A stretch of 64,000 nucleotides of DNA from CAIOYC01 sp965277345 (GTDB lineage Bacteria; Pseudomonadota; Alphaproteobacteria; Caulobacterales; Caulobacteraceae), in NCBI GenBank assembly GCA_965277345.1, contig CBDICI010000004.1, positions 1,364,001 through 1,428,000 of the forward strand. Direction: 5' to 3'. The notes below the pieces were generated by a model. That model was not told where the DNA came from, searched no databases, and saw only the letters and a list, made by a program, of their open reading frames with translations. Shown in pieces: positions 23,432-32,589 of this stretch (its first letter is position 1; each line of letters starts with the position of its first letter). A program made the translations under genes and the position numbers.

Positions 23432-26131
23432 ATGAACGCCGCGCCCGGACCCCTGGAGCCCGCAAAGCCCGCCGCACATCCCATGGGCCTGGACCCCGCG
23501 GGCGCCACGCCGGTCATGGTCCAGTTCTTCGACGCCAAACGGAAACAACCGGACGCGCTGGTCTTCTTCCGCATGGGCGATTTCTACGAGCTGTTCTTCG
23601 ACGACGCCAGGACGGCGGCGCAGGCGCTGGGTATCGCCCTGACCTATCGCGGCAAGCACGCGGGTGAGGACATCCCCATGTGCGGCGTGCCCGTTCATGC
23701 GGCGGAAGCCTACCTCGCCAAGCTGATCCGCCAGGGTTTCCGTGTGGCCGTGTGCGAACAGATGGAAAGCCCGGCGGCGGCGCGGGCGCGGGGCTCCAAG
23801 TCCATCGTCCGGCGCGATCTGGTGCGGGTGGTGACGCCCGGCACCCTGACGGAGGACAGCCTGCTCGACGCCCGCGGAGCCAACCGGCTGGCGGCCGTGG
23901 CGATCCGCGGCGGCCGGGCCGCCCTGGCCTCGGTGGAGCTGTCCACCGGCGAGGTGGAATCCCTGGTAATGGAGCGGGGCGATCTCGGCGCCGTGCTGGC
24001 CTCCCTGCGTCCGAGCGAGCTTCTGGCGCCCGACCGGCTGTTCGCGGATGCGCTCGCCGCCGCCGCGATGAAGGGCTGCGGCGCCGTGGTCCAGCCCATG
24101 CCTTCGGCCCTGGCCGAGGTCGCCCCCTCCCAGGCGCGGGTGGAGCGATTGTATGGCGTGTCGACCTTGGACGGCTTCGGCGCGTTCGAGGCCGCCGAAG
24201 TCTCCGCGCTCGGGCTGATCGCCGCTCACCTGGAGACCACACAGGCCGGCAGGCTGCCCATGCTGCGTCCGCCCCGCCGGGCCGAGGGCGCCGACACCAT
24301 GGCCATCGACCCCGCCACCCGCGCCTCGCTGGAGATCGAGCGTAGCCAATCCGGGAGCCGCGACGGCTCGCTCCTCGCCTGTGTCGATCGCACGGTCACC
24401 GCCCCCGGCGCACGCCGACTGGCCGACCGCTTGACGCGCCCGCTGCTGACCGTCGCGGGCATCGGCGCCCGCCTGGACGCGGTGCAGCACTTCGCCGAAC
24501 GGCCGGACCTGCGCGCCGAGGTTCGGGCCAAGCTGCGCGCGGCGGCGGATATGGCCCGCGCCCTATCGCGCCTCGGGCTTGGGCGCGGCGGCCCGCGCGA
24601 TCTCGGCGCCCTGCGCGCCGGCCTGCTCTCGGGCGAGGCCATGGGCGCGCTCTATGCCCTGTCCGCCTCGCCGCTGGAGCCGCTGCCGGGCGAACTCAGC
24701 GATGCGCTCCAGGCGCTCTCGCCGACGCCGGAGGTGGGTCGGCTTCTGGAACAGCTCAAGCAAGGGCTGGAGGCGGAGTTGCCCGCCCTGGCCCGCGACG
24801 GCGGCTTCGTGGCCAAGGGGTTCCGGCCGGAACTCGACGAGGTGCGCCGGTTGCGGGACGACAGCCGGCGGGTTATCGCCGCCTTGGAACAGCGACTGCA
24901 GGTCGAGAGCGGGGCGCCGCTCAAGGTCCGGCACAACGCCGTGCTGGGCTATTTCGTCGAGGTCGCCGCCGCCAAGGCCGAGACCCTGCTGCAGCCGCCG
25001 CTGAACGCCACCTTCATCCACCGCCAGACCCTGGCCAATCAGGCGCGCTTCACCACGGTAGAGCTGGCCGAGCTTGACGCCAGGATCGCCCAAGCCGCCG
25101 ACCGCGCGCTCGCCATGGAGATGGAGACGTTCGAGGCGCTGCGCCGCGCGGCCTGTGATCTGGCGGAGCCCCTGCTGGCAGCGGCGGATGCGCTGGCCGG
25201 CCTGGATGTTGCCGCGGGGCTGGCGGAATGGGCCGTGGAGGTCGGCGCCGTGCGGCCGGAGGTGGACGACAGCCTGGTGTTCCACGCCGAGGGCGCGCGC
25301 CACCCGGTGGTGGAGGCGGCGGTGAAGAAGGCAGGCGATCCCTTCACCCCCAACGATTGCCGGCTGGATGGATCGGGCGCGACCTCGGCGCGGCTCAGCA
25401 TCGTCACCGGGCCGAACATGGCCGGCAAGTCCACCTTCCTGCGCCAGAACGCCCTTCTGGCCGTCCTTGCCCAGGCTGGGTCCTACGTGCCGGCGCGGCG
25501 GCTGCGGCTAGGGGTGGTGGACCGGCTGTTCTCCCGCGTGGGCGCCGGCGACGATCTGGCGCGGGGGCGCTCCACCTTCATGGCCGAAATGGTGGAGACC
25601 GCCGCCATCCTGACCCAGGCCACCCCACGCTCGCTGGTGGTGCTGGACGAGATCGGCCGGGGCACCGCCACCTATGACGGCTTGGCCATCGCCTGGGCTT
25701 GCGCCGAGGCCCTGCACGACACCAACCGCTGCCGCGCGCTGTTCGCCACCCACTACCACGAGTTGGCGCGGCTGGAGGGCCGGCTGGCCCACGTCTGCAA
25801 CCTGTCCATGCGGGCCAAGGAGTGGAACGGCGAGCTGGTGTTCCTGCACGAGGCGGCCCCTGGCGCGGCGGACCGCAGCTATGGCGTGCAGGTGGCCAAG
25901 CTGGCCGGCGTGCCGCCCGGCGTCGTGGCGCGAGCGCGGGAGGTGCTCGACCGGCTGGAGAAGGAGCCAGGCTCGCCCGCGCGCCTGGACGACCTGCCCC
26001 TGTTCGCGGCGGCGCCGGTGAGCGTCGTGGAACCGTCGAAGGTTGATCGCGCCCTGGCTGATCTCGACCCTGATATGCTATCCCCGCGAGAGGCGCTGGA
26101 CGCGCTCTATCGGCTGAAGGGGTTGGTATGA
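23432..26131 (+). CDS. mutS: DNA mismatch repair protein MutS
   Basis: Mismatch-recognition ATPase of 899 aa. The mismatch-binding Phe-x-Glu is in RMGDFYELFF (F51, E53), after an N-terminal extension of about 20 residues. Clamp and lever regions follow. The ATPase has Walker A GPNMAGKSTFLRQ (about residues 660-672), ARGRSTFMAEM, Walker B LVVLDEIGRGTATYDG and ATHYHEL. The C-terminus MLSPREALDALYRLK is typical. The IS5 element ends 117 bases before the ATG, so the promoter may be affected. mutL is not in the window. Confidence 0.97.
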   Translation: MNAAPGPLEPAKPAAHPMGLDPAGATPVMVQFFDAKRKQPDALVFFRMGDFYELFFDDARTAAQALGIALTYRGKHAGEDIPMCGVPVHAAEAYLAKLIRQGFRVAVCEQMESPAAARARGSKSIVRRDLVRVVTPGTLTEDSLLDARGANRLAAVAIRGGRAALASVELSTGEVESLVMERGDLGAVLASLRPSELLAPDRLFADALAAAAMKGCGAVVQPMPSALAEVAPSQARVERLYGVSTLDGFGAFEAAEVSALGLIAAHLETTQAGRLPMLRPPRRAEGADTMAIDPATRASLEIERSQSGSRDGSLLACVDRTVTAPGARRLADRLTRPLLTVAGIGARLDAVQHFAERPDLRAEVRAKLRAAADMARALSRLGLGRGGPRDLGALRAGLLSGEAMGALYALSASPLEPLPGELSDALQALSPTPEVGRLLEQLKQGLEAELPALARDGGFVAKGFRPELDEVRRLRDDSRRVIAALEQRLQVESGAPLKVRHNAVLGYFVEVAAAKAETLLQPPLNATFIHRQTLANQARFTTVELAELDARIAQAADRALAMEMETFEALRRAACDLAEPLLAAADALAGLDVAAGLAEWAVEVGAVRPEVDDSLVFHAEGARHPVVEAAVKKAGDPFTPNDCRLDGSGATSARLSIVTGPNMAGKSTFLRQNALLAVLAQAGSYVPARRLRLGVVDRLFSRVGAGDDLARGRSTFMAEMVETAAILTQATPRSLVVLDEIGRGTATYDGLAIAWACAEALHDTNRCRALFATHYHELARLEGRLAHVCNLSMRAKEWNGELVFLHEAAPGAADRSYGVQVAKLAGVPPGVVARAREVLDRLEKEPGSPARLDDLPLFAAAPVSVVEPSKVDRALADLDPDMLSPREALDALYRLKGLV

Positions 26132-26141
26132 GGGGGCCCGG

Positions 26142-26471
26142 ATGAAAGTCAGAACGCTGCACGGGCTGTCCATCGTAGGCCTCGTGCTCATGGTGACCGG
26201 CACTTTTGCGAGTGTGGTGTCCGATCTGTTTCAGCGACCATTTCCGGTTGGTCAGTTCGTGCTGCAAGGTGCGATTTTTATGGTCGCGCTCGTCTGCATC
26301 CCTTGGAGCGCCAGGGCCAGGAAACGGAACGAGGAGATGTTTGGCCGTGCTGGGGACCTTCCCGTTGGCTATGCCAGACGGATTATCCTTGCATTGAGCG
26401 CAGCCTTTGTCGCCATGGTCGCCGGGGTGGGTATCGCGTTCTATTTCGGCTTTCTGGCGCGGGCTTATTAG
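26142..26471 (+). CDS. Small membrane protein of unknown function
   Basis: A 109-aa protein with three predicted membrane segments: about residues 8-26 (LSIVGLVLMVTGTFASVV), 38-55 (FVLQGAIFMVALVCIPW) and 81-104 (IILALSAAFVAMVAGVGIAFYF). A basic cytoplasmic-type loop (SARARKRNEEMFGR) lies between the second and third. It starts 10 bases after mutS on the same strand, so it is probably co-transcribed. Its codon use is less GC-biased than its neighbours. No family was recognised. Confidence 0.7.
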   Translation: MKVRTLHGLSIVGLVLMVTGTFASVVSDLFQRPFPVGQFVLQGAIFMVALVCIPWSARARKRNEEMFGRAGDLPVGYARRIILALSAAFVAMVAGVGIAFYFGFLARAY

Positions 26472-26622
26472 CGGCTCGCCGGAGCAGCCCCCTCCGTCAC
26501 GGCGCCGCGGGCCACGCCACCTTTCCCCGCGCCGCAGGGAAGGCGTAAGCGCCCCCCTTGCCCCCCACCCGAGCCGGGTCTAGACCGCCCGCGACTTTTC
26601 CCAGCAGACACAGGATCACCCC

Positions 26623-27585
26623 ATGGCTCGCGCGAAGATCGCCCTCATCGGTTCCGGCATGATCGGCGGCACGCTGGCGCACGTCGCGGCGCGCGAGGCG
26701 CTGGGCGATGTGGTCCTGTTCGACATCGCCGAGGGCGTGCCGCAGGGCAAGGCGCTGGACATCGCCCAGTCCACCGCCGTGTACGGGTCCGACGTGTCGC
26801 TGAAGGGCGCCAACGACTATGCGGACATCGCGGGCGCCGATGTCTGCATCGTCACCGCCGGGGTGCCGCGCAAGCCCGGCATGAGCCGCGACGATCTGAT
26901 CGGCATCAATCTGAAGGTGATGAAGGCGGTGGGCGAGGGCATCAAGGCGCACGCACCGGACGCCTTCGTGATCTGTATCACCAATCCGCTCGACGCCATG
27001 GTGTGGGCGCTGCGCGAATTCTCCGGCCTGCCCAAGGAAAAGGTGGTCGGCATGGCCGGTGTGCTGGATTCCAGCCGCTTCGCCCTGTTCCTGTCGGAAG
27101 CCACTGGGGTCTCGGTGCAGGACATCCGCGCCTGGACGCTAGGCGGCCACGGCGACGACATGGTGCCGATGGTGCGCCACTCCACCGTCGGCGGCCTGCC
27201 GCTGACCGAACTGGTGGCGCAAGGCTGGATCGGCCAGGACGCGCTCGACGCCATCGTCAAGCGCACCCGCGGCGGGGGCGGCGAGATCGTCGCCCTGCTC
27301 AAGACCGGCTCGGCCTTCTACGCTCCGGCGGAGAGCGCCATCGCCATGGCCAAGGCCTATCTGTTCGACCAGAAGCGCGTCCTGCCCATCGCCGCACATT
27401 GCGGCGGCGAGTACGGCGTCTCCGACATGTATGTCGGCGTTCCCGCCGTGATCGGCGCCAAGGGCGTGGAGAAGATCATCGAATTCACCCTGAACGATGA
27501 CGAAAAGGCCATGTTCACCAAGTCGGTGGACTCGGTGAAGGGCCTGATCGCCGCCTGCAAGGCCATCGACGCAAGCCTTACTTAA
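26623..27585 (+). CDS. mdh: Malate dehydrogenase
   Basis: NAD-dependent malate dehydrogenase of the LDH-like type, 320 aa, acting in the TCA cycle. IALIGSGMIGGTLAH is the NAD motif; GVPRKPGMSRDDL carries the substrate-binding Arg residues; ITNPLDAMVWALREFSG and LGGHGDDMVP (catalytic His) follow. The motif GVLDSSRF precedes the Asp/Arg pair. sucCD, a frequent downstream neighbour in alphaproteobacteria, is absent here; a repeat element and DUF1328 follow instead. Confidence 0.97.
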   Translation: MARAKIALIGSGMIGGTLAHVAAREALGDVVLFDIAEGVPQGKALDIAQSTAVYGSDVSLKGANDYADIAGADVCIVTAGVPRKPGMSRDDLIGINLKVMKAVGEGIKAHAPDAFVICITNPLDAMVWALREFSGLPKEKVVGMAGVLDSSRFALFLSEATGVSVQDIRAWTLGGHGDDMVPMVRHSTVGGLPLTELVAQGWIGQDALDAIVKRTRGGGGEIVALLKTGSAFYAPAESAIAMAKAYLFDQKRVLPIAAHCGGEYGVSDMYVGVPAVIGAKGVEKIIEFTLNDDEKAMFTKSVDSVKGLIAACKAIDASLT

Positions 27586-27587
27586 AT

Positions 27588-27728
27588 CTCCTCCCCTGCG
27601 AAGCGGAGGAGGTGGCGCGGCGCGGCGCGTAGCGCCGTGACGGAGGGGGCTGCCCCGGCGCGACAGGGGGATGCAGCCCCCACCACCGCACTGCGTGCGG
27701 TCCCCGTCGCCCGTTTCACGGGGGAGGA
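27588..27728. repeat. Dispersed palindromic intergenic repeat, copy A
   Basis: The stretch after mdh begins CTCCTCCCC and ends GGGGAGGA and folds on itself. It shares CGCCGTGACGGAGGGGGCTG (27633-27652) and GAGGTGGCGCGGCG exactly with the element at 54128-54280. The first part, CTCCTC...GAGGAG, can also act as a hairpin terminator for mdh. Such REP/BIME-like elements are usually intergenic and numerous in a genome. Confidence 0.75.
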
Positions 27729-27735
27729 AGTATTG

Positions 27736-27909
27736 TCAGACCACCGATTGTCCGCGCAGGGCGCGGATGATGAAGCTGACCACCAGCACCACCAGGAACA
27801 GCACGAACAGCACCTTGGCGATCAGGGCGGCGATACCGGCCAGGCCGACAAAGCCCATATAGCCGGCGACCAGCGCCAGGATGAAGAACAGGATGGCCCA
27901 GCCCAGCAT
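27736..27909 (-). CDS. DUF1328 family small membrane protein
   Basis: A 57-aa protein found by reading the minus strand from the ATG at 27909. It starts MLGWAILFFILALVAGYMGF, has a second hydrophobic segment AALIAKVLFVLFLVVLVVSF, and ends IIRALRGQSVV. This is the DUF1328 (YtjA-like) pattern: two membrane helices joined by a Gly-rich turn, often stress-inducible. GAGAGC lies before the start. It stands alone between the mdh-side repeat and murJ. Confidence 0.87.
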   Translation of the reverse strand: MLGWAILFFILALVAGYMGFVGLAGIAALIAKVLFVLFLVVLVVSFIIRALRGQSVV

Positions 27910-27999
27910 GGCGCTCTCTCCACGGGTTCGACGCGCTTGGCGTCCCTGCCCGCCCTAACGGCGAGCCCCGGCGGCGCGTTCCGCCCACGGCGACGCTTT

Positions 28000-29745
28000 C
28001 TAGCCGAGGTCCAGCCCGGCGCCGTCGTCTCCCACCTCCACGGGCTTGGGCGCGCGGCGCAGCGCCATGCGGATTTCGGAGGGCGTGATGGCCCGCAGGC
28101 CCACCAGCAGCACGCCGTAGAGCGCGACGCCGACGCCCGAGGCCAGCACCAGGGCGATCTCCTTGTGGCCCAGCAGATGGCGACCGAACAGGCCTAGAAC
28201 CGGCAGATGCGGCTCGTAATAGGGCCGGGCCCAGGACGCCGCGGCCAGGAACAGGCCAAGGGCGATGGAGGCGGCGATGATCTTGGCCAGGCGCCCCCGC
28301 GCCTCCCACCCCATGGTGTAGAAGCCGCGGTCCCTGAGCGCGTCCATCATCTGGCAAACATTGATCCAGGCGGCCGCGCCGGTGGCGAGCGCGATCCCCT
28401 CGATGCCGATCAGGTTGAACATGACGACGCCGAGGGTGATGTTCACCGCCACCGAGATCAGGGCGAAGCGCATGGGCGAGCGGGTGTCCTTCCGCGCAAA
28501 GAACGCCGGCGAGAGAATGCGCGCCAGCACGAAGGCCGGGGTGCCCATGCCGTAATAGAACAGCGCCTTGGCCGTCTCCTCCACGTCGTAGAGGTGGAAG
28601 TTGGCCCGCTGGTACAGGGCGTCGATGAGGAAGAAGGGCATGGCCCCCAGCGCCGCGGCGGCGGGCAGGGTGAAGGCCATGGCGAAGATCACCGCCTCGT
28701 CCATCGCCTCCTGCGCATCCTCGCCGTCGCCCCGATGCACCGCGGTGGACAGGCGAGGCAGAAGCGCCACGCCGATGGCCACGCCGATCAGGCCGAGGGG
28801 GAGTTGGTAGAGGCGATCGGCGACGTTCAGCCAGCTTTTGCCGCCGTTCACGTAGCTGGCCATATAGCCGGAGATGAAGATGTTGATCTGGGTCACGCTG
28901 GCGGCGATGGCGCCGGGGATGGCGAGCGCGATCAGGCCGCGAATCTCGGGCGTCAGGCGCGGCAGGCGAATGTCCACCCGCGCGCCCGACCGGTTCACCC
29001 CCCACCACAGCAGCGCCGCCTGGGCCATGCCGGCCCCCACCGCGCCGATGGAGGCGGCGATGGCGGCGCTGTTGGGTGTGTGCTGCGGCAGCACCGTCAC
29101 CAGCGTGCCCACATTGAGCAGGGCCGGCGCCAGCGCCGACAGCACGAACTTGCCGCGCGCGTTCAGCACGCCGGACAGGTGCGCATAGATCGCCATGCAG
29201 GGCAGGTAGGGCATGGTGATCTGCGTCAGCAGCACCGCCAGCTTATATTTGGCCGGATCGTGGGCGAAGCCGGGCGAGATCAGCATCATCAGCCACGGCA
29301 TGGTCAGTTCCGCCACCAGGGTCAGCACGATGGTGGCGGCGGCCAGCGTCGCCATGGCGTCGGCGGCCAGCACGTCGGCCACCGCTTCGCCGTCCTGTTC
29401 CAGCGACTTGGTGTAGGCGGGCACGAAGGCGGCGGCGAAGGCGCCCTCGGCGAAGATGCGGCGGAACAGGTTGGGAAAGGCCAGGGCCGTCTGCCAGGCG
29501 TCGGCCGCCGCCGTGCTGGAGGCGCCGAGGACCGCGGTCACCACGATGTCGCGGGCGAAGCCCAGCAGCCGGCTGATCAGCGTCATGCTGGAGAAGATCA
29601 CCGACGAGCGCACCAGACTTTGCGGCCGGGCGTGGACGCTGTCGCCGCGCGGCGGCTCGACGATGGTGGAGGCGATCATCGCCTCGGACAGCGGGTCGTC
29701 CGCCGCGGGCGCGTCCTGGCCGGGCTGATCGATCGGCGGCTGCAT
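28000..29745 (-). CDS. murJ: Lipid II flippase MurJ (MviN)
   Basis: Polytopic inner-membrane flippase of the MOP superfamily, needed for peptidoglycan precursor export; 581 aa with about 14 membrane helices. SSVIFSSMTLISRLLGFARD is the diagnostic MurJ N-terminal helix and FPNLFRRIFAEGAFAAAFVPAY the next. It has a soluble N-terminal tail of ~40 residues. The ATG at 29745 is chosen, although a GTG at 29757 is possible; the frame also continues up into repeat C, which is not coding. The C-terminus is short and acidic (DDGAGLDLG). Confidence 0.95.
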   Translation of the reverse strand: MQPPIDQPGQDAPAADDPLSEAMIASTIVEPPRGDSVHARPQSLVRSSVIFSSMTLISRLLGFARDIVVTAVLGASSTAAADAWQTALAFPNLFRRIFAEGAFAAAFVPAYTKSLEQDGEAVADVLAADAMATLAAATIVLTLVAELTMPWLMMLISPGFAHDPAKYKLAVLLTQITMPYLPCMAIYAHLSGVLNARGKFVLSALAPALLNVGTLVTVLPQHTPNSAAIAASIGAVGAGMAQAALLWWGVNRSGARVDIRLPRLTPEIRGLIALAIPGAIAASVTQINIFISGYMASYVNGGKSWLNVADRLYQLPLGLIGVAIGVALLPRLSTAVHRGDGEDAQEAMDEAVIFAMAFTLPAAAALGAMPFFLIDALYQRANFHLYDVEETAKALFYYGMGTPAFVLARILSPAFFARKDTRSPMRFALISVAVNITLGVVMFNLIGIEGIALATGAAAWINVCQMMDALRDRGFYTMGWEARGRLAKIIAASIALGLFLAAASWARPYYEPHLPVLGLFGRHLLGHKEIALVLASGVGVALYGVLLVGLRAITPSEIRMALRRAPKPVEVGDDGAGLDLG

Positions 29746-29809
29746 GGCGTCGGTCACAAGATCGGCTCTACTGGATTTTCGCTTGAGGCGCGAGGGCGTC
29801 CGGACGAGG

Positions 29810-29948
29810 AACCCCTCTCCCCGTGGGGAGAGGGTAGGGTGAGGGGGAGGCGGCGGCGCACAATCAGGATAGGTCGCTCCCCTCACCCTCCCACGCGTCC
29901 GCGACGCGCAGGCCCCTCCCTCTCCCCGCAAGGGCGGGACGAGGGGTT
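29810..29948. repeat. Long imperfect inverted repeat upstream of murJ (repeat C)
   Basis: The element starts AACCCCTC and ends GAGGGGTT. Its left half (CCCCTCTCCCC, GGGGAGAGGG, AGGGTGAGGGG) is complementary to its right half (CCCCTCACCCT, CCCTCTCCCC). It fills the gap between the creatininase-gene stop and the murJ start. This motif is a widespread intergenic repeat type in Proteobacteria, distinct from copies A and B. The transcript of the upstream gene probably ends here. Confidence 0.75.
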
Positions 29949-30712
29949 CAGGCGAACGGGTTCGGTTCGGCGGCGAAGTCGGCCACTTCGGCGATCAGGG
30001 CGTCCGCCGCCATGCGCACGATCTTCTCGCCCTTTTCCGGGCTGGCCTGTCCGGGATCCGAGCCCATGCGGCCGTCGGCATAGCGGGCGCGAAAGTCGGC
30101 GGCCTCGCGGATCGGGCCGGTGGGGGCGATGCGCGGCGCGTAGTTGGCGTTCTTGATCGCATCGGGATAGGCGAACTGGGTCACCGCGATCTCCGATGGC
30201 GTGGCGTGCGAGCCGTGGCCGGTGGGAAACAGCTGGTTGCACAGACCCATCACGCCCCGAAGTTCCCACCAGTTGCGCAGCTTCAGGGCATAGCCGCGCG
30301 GACGGCCCTGCCAACTGACCTCGGAATAGATTTCCGAAAAGGCCGCTTCGATGGTGGCCACGTTGCCGCCGTGGCCGTTCAGGAAATAGATCTTCTCGAA
30401 TCCATGCGCGGCCAGGCTGACGGTCCAGTCCCGCAGCGCGGCGATCATGGTGGAGGGGCGCAGCGAGATCGAGCCGGGGAAGCCCAGATGATGCTGGGCC
30501 ATGCCGACGTTGAAGGTCGGCCCGACCAGCAGGTCGCCGCCGCCCGCCGTGTGCTTCTCGGCGAAATGGGCGATGATCTCCGGGCAGAGCCAGTCGGTGC
30601 CGAGCAGCCCCGTCGGGCCGTGCTGCTCGTTCGAGCCGATGGGAATGACCACGGCCTTGGAACGTTTGATCTGGTCCTCGATCTCGGGCCAGGTAGACAG
30701 GGCGAGGAGCAT
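29948..30712 (-). CDS. Creatininase family protein
   Basis: Metal-dependent amidohydrolase of 254 aa. The family metal ligands are seen in PIGSNEQHGPTGLLGTDW (E, H, D), FLNGHGGN (H) and HATPSEIAVTQ (E). Substrates in this family include creatinine and cyclic-amide intermediates such as those handled by the mycofactocin protease MftE, so the true substrate is unknown. The ATG overlaps the fabI stop (ATGA), an unusual coupling to fatty-acid synthesis. The frame extends further upstream inside fabI, but that part is rejected. Confidence 0.88.
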   Translation of the reverse strand: MLLALSTWPEIEDQIKRSKAVVIPIGSNEQHGPTGLLGTDWLCPEIIAHFAEKHTAGGGDLLVGPTFNVGMAQHHLGFPGSISLRPSTMIAALRDWTVSLAAHGFEKIYFLNGHGGNVATIEAAFSEIYSEVSWQGRPRGYALKLRNWWELRGVMGLCNQLFPTGHGSHATPSEIAVTQFAYPDAIKNANYAPRIAPTGPIREAADFRARYADGRMGSDPGQASPEKGEKIVRMAADALIAEVADFAAEPNPFA

Positions 30713-31536
30713 CAGGCGTCGCTTTCCATATCGTCGGGCAGGCCCATGATATGGAAGCCGGCGTCCACGTGGATAACTTCGCCGGTAGTGGAGCGGCCGA
30801 GGTCGGACAGCAGCCAGAGCGCGCAGCCCGCCACCCCTTCCGGCGCGGTATCCTCGCGCAGCGGCGCCCACTGGCGACCCTGACTGATCATGGAACGTCC
30901 GCCGGAAATGCCGGCCAGCGACAGGGTGCGGATGGCCCCGGCGCTGATGGCGTTGACCCGGATGCCCTTGGGTCCCAGGTCGCGGGCGATATAGCGGGTC
31001 GAGGCCTCCAGCGCCGCCTTTGCCACGCCCATGACGTTGTAGTTGGGGATCACCCGCTCCGAGCCGAGATAGGTCAGGGTGATCATCGAGCCGCCCCGGC
31101 CCATCATCGGCGCCGCGCGGCGGGCGCAGTCCACGAAGGAGAAGGCGGAGATGTTCAGCGCCTGCGCGAAGCCCGCGCGGGTGGTGTTCTCCACGAACGA
31201 GCCCTTGATATGGTCGCGGTCGGCGAAGGCGATGGCGTGGACCAGAAAGTCGAGCTTGCCGTCGAAGGTCTCGCCGATGGCCCTGAACGCGGCCTCCATG
31301 CTCTCGTCGGAGCCGACATCGGCGGCGATGAAGGCCTTCACCCCGATGGATTCGCCGAGCGGGCGGACGCGTTTTTCGACCGCGTCGATATAGGTGAGGA
31401 TGATCTCCGCCCCTTGCGCCGCCAGCTGCTGGGCGATGGCCCAGGCGATGGAGTTGTGGTTGGCCACCCCCATCACCACGCCCCGCTTGCCCTTCATCAG
31501 GTCGCCTTTCGGCAGGATGATGTCCTCGTCGGCCAT
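30712..31536 (-). CDS. fabI: Enoyl-[acyl-carrier-protein] reductase (NADH) FabI
   Basis: Last reductive step of each fatty-acid elongation cycle, and the triclosan target; 274 aa. The NAD region KRGVVMGVANHNSIAWAIA is the FabI-specific variant of the SDR motif. The active site is TLTYLGSERVIPNYNVMGVAK (Tyr-x6-Lys pattern), and the substrate loop is AGAIRTLSLAGI. The N-terminal 'MADEDIILPKGDLMKGKRG' makes it slightly longer than Escherichia coli FabI. It is translationally coupled to the creatininase-family gene. Confidence 0.96.
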   Translation of the reverse strand: MADEDIILPKGDLMKGKRGVVMGVANHNSIAWAIAQQLAAQGAEIILTYIDAVEKRVRPLGESIGVKAFIAADVGSDESMEAAFRAIGETFDGKLDFLVHAIAFADRDHIKGSFVENTTRAGFAQALNISAFSFVDCARRAAPMMGRGGSMITLTYLGSERVIPNYNVMGVAKAALEASTRYIARDLGPKGIRVNAISAGAIRTLSLAGISGGRSMISQGRQWAPLREDTAPEGVAGCALWLLSDLGRSTTGEVIHVDAGFHIMGLPDDMESDA

Positions 31537-31632
31537 GCGGGCGATTCCTTAAGGCTTTGCAGCCGCTCGTTAACCAAGCGGGTCTAGTATCCAGGGCATA
31601 GGCCTAGCAGGCAGGGCTATTGGACGCAAAGT

Positions 31633-32589
31633 ATGCGGCGCTTTCTCGTTGTCCTGATGATGCTCGGTCTGGCCGCCTGCGCAGGCCGTCCGCGCTATGC
31701 CGTCACGCATGGTGGGCCGCCGGGCTATGCGGCGCCGCACTATGCGCCCGACCTGCCCAAGGGCTGGAGCGGCGCCTGTGATGAGCCCGCCAACGCCCGC
31801 CAGGCGGCGGGGATCAACGCCGCCGCGATCGACAGTCTGCCCGTCGCGCCCTTTGGCCATACGGAGATCGGCTGGCGGACCTACGCGCCCTTGACCGCGC
31901 GGGAGACAGGGACGCTCTGCCCACCGGAAAGCGCCGGTTTTGCCGAGGCGCTGGCCCGGTGGAAGGTGGCGCATGGCCTCGCCTATGACGGGGCCATGGA
32001 CGACCAGACCCTGGCGACGCTCAAGGGCGCCTGGCAGGAGAAGCGCCCCTTCCTGATGAGCCGGGTGCGCAAGGAGCCCTGTCCCGACCCGCCGGACCTG
32101 AACAGCCTGGAGCAGATCAGGCCGACGGAGAGCCATTACGGCAAACCGATCCTGCTGCGGCCCGACGCGCTCTCGGCCTATCGCCGGATGGCGGCGGACG
32201 CGCGCCGGGCGATGCCGGAGCTGGCCGTCGATCCCATGACCCTGACCATCTTCTCCGGCTTCCGCTCGCCGGAGTACGACGCGGCCATGTGCGCCAGCCA
32301 GGGCGGCTGCAACGGCGTGGCGCGGGCCGGCGCCTGTTCGGCCCACCGCACGGGCGCGGCGCTGGATATCGTCATCGGCAATGCGCCGGGCGCCAGGGTC
32401 GATACCGCCAGCGACGCCAACCGGCTTTATTTGTCCAAGACCCGGCTCTACCAATGGCTGGTGCTGAACGCGGGCCGCTACGGCTTCGTCAACTATCCCT
32501 ACGAGCCGTGGCACTGGGAATATGTGGGCGCGGCCGCGATGAGCCGCGCCAACCCCTATCGCCCTATTCGGCCGCCATCATCGACGTGA
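31633..32589 (+). CDS. D-alanyl-D-alanine carboxypeptidase family lipoprotein (M15)
   Basis: Predicted zinc D,D-peptidase of 318 aa acting on peptidoglycan. The signal ends in the lipobox LAAC, so it is lipid-anchored. An N-terminal peptidoglycan-binding-like region (to about residue 140) is followed by the M15B core: FSGFRSPEYD, zinc ligands in CSAHRTGAALDIVIG, and EPWHWEYVG with the catalytic Glu and third His. The start has a weak ribosome site. Its 3' end overlaps the convergent ferritin-like gene by 26 bases. Confidence 0.87.
   Translation: MRRFLVVLMMLGLAACAGRPRYAVTHGGPPGYAAPHYAPDLPKGWSGACDEPANARQAAGINAAAIDSLPVAPFGHTEIGWRTYAPLTARETGTLCPPESAGFAEALARWKVAHGLAYDGAMDDQTLATLKGAWQEKRPFLMSRVRKEPCPDPPDLNSLEQIRPTESHYGKPILLRPDALSAYRRMAADARRAMPELAVDPMTLTIFSGFRSPEYDAAMCASQGGCNGVARAGACSAHRTGAALDIVIGNAPGARVDTASDANRLYLSKTRLYQWLVLNAGRYGFVNYPYEPWHWEYVGAAAMSRANPYRPIRPPSST

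Noticed and set aside
29746..29931. 62-residue N-terminal extension of MurJ
   Set aside because: It is encoded within repeat C and is Pro/Arg-rich low complexity; MurJ-like sequence begins after the ATG at 29745.
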